Below, piece after piece: positions 6,135 to 7,271 of a stretch of DNA of 7,271 nt (positions are counted from its first letter, which is position 1; each line of letters begins with the position of its first letter). The position numbers and the translations under genes are program-made. The stretch covers positions 1 to 7,271 of the forward strand of contig JAHZKV010000020.1 in NCBI GenBank assembly GCA_022600215.1. Reading direction: 5' to 3'. This DNA is from a bacterium (GTDB lineage: Bacteria > Chlamydiota > Chlamydiia > Chlamydiales > 2-12-FULL-49-11). Below the pieces are notes generated by a model. The model was not told where the DNA came from. It searched no databases and saw only the letters and a list, made by a program, of their open reading frames with translations.

Positions 6135-6608
6135 TTATTTTACAGTTACTCTTCTTGTGCGAGGAGGGGGTGTTGGAGGTCTTTCATGATCATATATGGA
6201 TGGTAATCCATGAGCAGCAGCTTTTAAGATTAACTCGGGATCTGTATCAGCTACTTTATTGGTAGTTGTTGGTGCCTTGCCGTGTTTTCCAAGAATTAGA
6301 TCAATTTTGGCAATAGCTGCTGATTTTGTTTCCACATCTTGTCTTGTTCTTCTTCTTCTTTGGTCAATTTCATATACAAGCCTGCTTCGTAATGTTTGTA
6401 GGTGGCTTGCAGCGTCTGCTCCAAATAATAGGTGAGCATTGGCGCCAAACCTTTTTGTGGTAAGGGCTGCTCTTACTTTGGTAAATTCTTGGAATTGTGG
6501 GAGACCCTTCTTGCTGGTGTTCACCACTATTACATGTTTGTCTGGGCTAGCCATAGCTAGATTTTTGTAGTTTGCTTGGTGAATTTTTTGTATTTGCATT
6601 GCGTCCAT
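6135..6608 (-). CDS. Hypothetical basic protein with proline-rich C-terminus
   Basis: A 157-residue protein I do not recognise. It has no signal peptide or membrane segment. Residues 24-31 are a short hydrophobic strand-like segment (KHVIVVNT), 60-90 are probably helical with a run of four arginines (84-87), and 112-124 are polar and probably flexible. The tail RPPTPPPRTRR (143-153) contains PTPPPR at 145-150, which fits a PxxPxR class II SH3-ligand pattern. Such motifs are rare in bacterial housekeeping proteins but occur in secreted effectors, so a host-directed role is possible but unproven. The ATG at 6608 is preceded by GAGGG six bases upstream, and the gene has its own promoter and terminator. 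It lies downstream of, and on the same strand as, a CE-clan protease gene. Confidence 0.75.
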   Translation of the reverse strand: MDAMQIQKIHQANYKNLAMASPDKHVIVVNTSKKGLPQFQEFTKVRAALTTKRFGANAHLLFGADAASHLQTLRSRLVYEIDQRRRRTRQDVETKSAAIAKIDLILGKHGKAPTTTNKVADTDPELILKAAAHGLPSIYDHERPPTPPPRTRRVTVK

Positions 6609-6614
6609 AATAAA

Positions 6615-6619
6615 CCCTC
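6615..6619 (-). promoter_or_regulatory. Ribosome binding site of the proline-rich hypothetical gene
   Basis: Minus-strand GAGGG (inside AGAGGGT) lies six bases before the ATG at 6608. It favours that ATG over the second one at 6599. Confidence 0.7.
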
Positions 6620-6640
6620 TTTTTATTGTTAAGTGGTGTA

Positions 6641-6649
6641 ATTATAGCA
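6641..6649 (-). promoter_or_regulatory. Extended -10 promoter of the proline-rich hypothetical gene
   Basis: Minus-strand TGCTATAAT combines a consensus -10 TATAAT (6641-6646) with the TG extension one base upstream. No good -35 box is visible 16-18 bases further up, where the sequence is AT-rich. The predicted start near 6634 gives a leader of about 25 bases containing GAGGG. Confidence 0.7.
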
Positions 6650-6713
6650 TAATTAAAGTTATTTTTATATACTTATTAAGGTTAGTCTAGGTAACAGGCT
6701 GTAAATAAATGAG

Positions 6714-7271
6714 TTACGCGTAAATATAGCCTTGCAAGGAGCAAAGAGGCTTTTTTGAGGCTTCTTCAAAGGACATATCCAATACACCTCGCTTATAGAT
6801 GCGATCAAAGACAAAAAGAGCACACTGATTTGGATCTTTTTGATGGATGGTGGTGTTTTCTACCACTTTTTCTATCCCATACTTCTCCTGGATAGCTTTT
6901 AGGAGAGTAGAGAGCGATAAAAGCTCCTTTTTAGGGCATTTTGGGCCCCATAAGATGGCGTTTTTGTACTGAGAGGTGGAGAAGCCTAGAGGATCGTAAA
7001 ATTCGATGATTCCTGCCCTCTTATCCACGATAATCGTGACAAAATGGCGGAAAAAAGAAAAGGCCTTGATGGCAATGGGTATTGCTAGGATATCTTGCTC
7101 TTTTTCCAGCTCAGGGAGCCTCGTAAGGAGCTCTTTTTGAGATTGATAGACTCTTTGGCTTTGAACGAAGTTTGCATTTTGCACAGCCTCTTGAAAGAAA
7201 GAGAGGGAGTCTTGAAGGGCATTAAGATTACAATTTGCAAGTTTTTTGGAGTTTTTAAACTCTTGTAAATG
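6714..7271 (-). CDS. CE-clan (Ulp1/C48-like) cysteine protease, candidate deubiquitinase-type effector; N-terminus beyond window
   Basis: The frame is open from the TAA at 6714-6716 to the right edge, giving at least 185 residues. A GTG at 7182-7184 could be read as a start but is more likely an internal valine, because 29 further codons upstream are open and no ribosome binding site marks the GTG. Numbering from the GTG, the catalytic features of CE-clan proteases are all present: H47 in RHFVTIIVD, D64 in EFYDPLG (17 residues later), Q115 of the oxyanion hole in HQKDPNQC and nucleophile C121 (six residues after Q). This is the spacing found in Ulp1/SENP enzymes. The strand before H47 (LAIPIAI) also fits. 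C121 is followed by Ala, where Gly is usual. Chlamydiae deliver CE-clan deubiquitinase/deneddylase effectors (ChlaDub1 and ChlaDub2), so removal of ubiquitin-like modifiers in the host is the leading guess. An acetyltransferase of the YopJ type is the alternative. Confidence 0.8.
   Translation of the reverse strand, partial: HLQEFKNSKKLANCNLNALQDSLSFFQEAVQNANFVQSQRVYQSQKELLTRLPELEKEQDILAIPIAIKAFSFFRHFVTIIVDKRAGIIEFYDPLGFSTSQYKNAILWGPKCPKKELLSLSTLLKAIQEKYGIEKVVENTTIHQKDPNQCALFVFDRIYKRGVLDMSFEEASKKPLCSLQGYIYA

Noticed and set aside
6609..6713. Small gene or terminator between the protease and the hypothetical gene
   Set aside because: Apart from the extended -10 promoter and ribosome binding site of the hypothetical gene, the stretch is AT-rich with no stem-loop or plausible coding frame.
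6714..6723. Ten-base palindrome TTACGCGTAA over the protease stop codon, considered as a terminator
   Set aside because: It has no loop and no following U-run; it is probably a chance palindrome.

Overview
The window looks like part of the chromosome of a chlamydia-related bacterium, most likely an environmental (Parachlamydiales-type) lineage. The main evidence is ClpC: its N-terminal region (for example YGPEIQVYGDPAL and EILKELETFNLQVPP) closely resembles chlamydial ClpC as I remember it. It also lies next to a divergent lipoate-protein-ligase-like gene, which matches my recollection of the clpC/lplA pairing in Chlamydia. A CE-clan (Ulp1/C48-like) cysteine protease fragment at the right edge fits the effector repertoire of that phylum. 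The genus cannot be fixed from the sequence alone.

Layout from left to right. Positions 1-215 hold the end of a plus-strand gene with a single membrane segment. It converges on clpC (minus strand, 244-2754), and the two share one symmetrical terminator hairpin that begins inside the clpC stop codon. A 147-bp divergent control region (2755-2901) holds a good sigma70-like promoter and ribosome binding site for clpC, plus two inverted repeats. It is followed by the LplA/LipM-family acyl ligase gene on the plus strand (2902-3597). Next comes a conspicuously AT-rich plus-strand gene for a Bro-N/DinD-like protein (about 3674-4546), probably horizontally acquired. It converges with only 9 bp of separation on proS (minus, 4556-6061), which encodes an archaeal/eukaryal-like prolyl-tRNA synthetase without the large editing insertion. 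Upstream of proS is a terminator, then an unrecognised 157-residue protein with a proline-rich tail (6135-6608, minus). The last gene is the CE-clan protease (6714 to the window edge, minus), whose start lies outside the window.

Functionally the window mixes housekeeping genes (regulated proteolysis by ClpC with ClpP, lipoylation of dehydrogenase complexes, prolyl-tRNA charging) with accessory genes: the Bro-N/DinD gene and a two-gene segment that may encode host-directed proteins. The accessory genes appear to have their own transcription signals. The hypothetical gene sits between an extended -10 promoter and an intrinsic terminator. The proS promoter is placed so close to its ATG that the mRNA may be essentially leaderless. 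No RNA genes, insertion sequences or CRISPR arrays are visible, and no gene-free stretch exceeds 150 bp.
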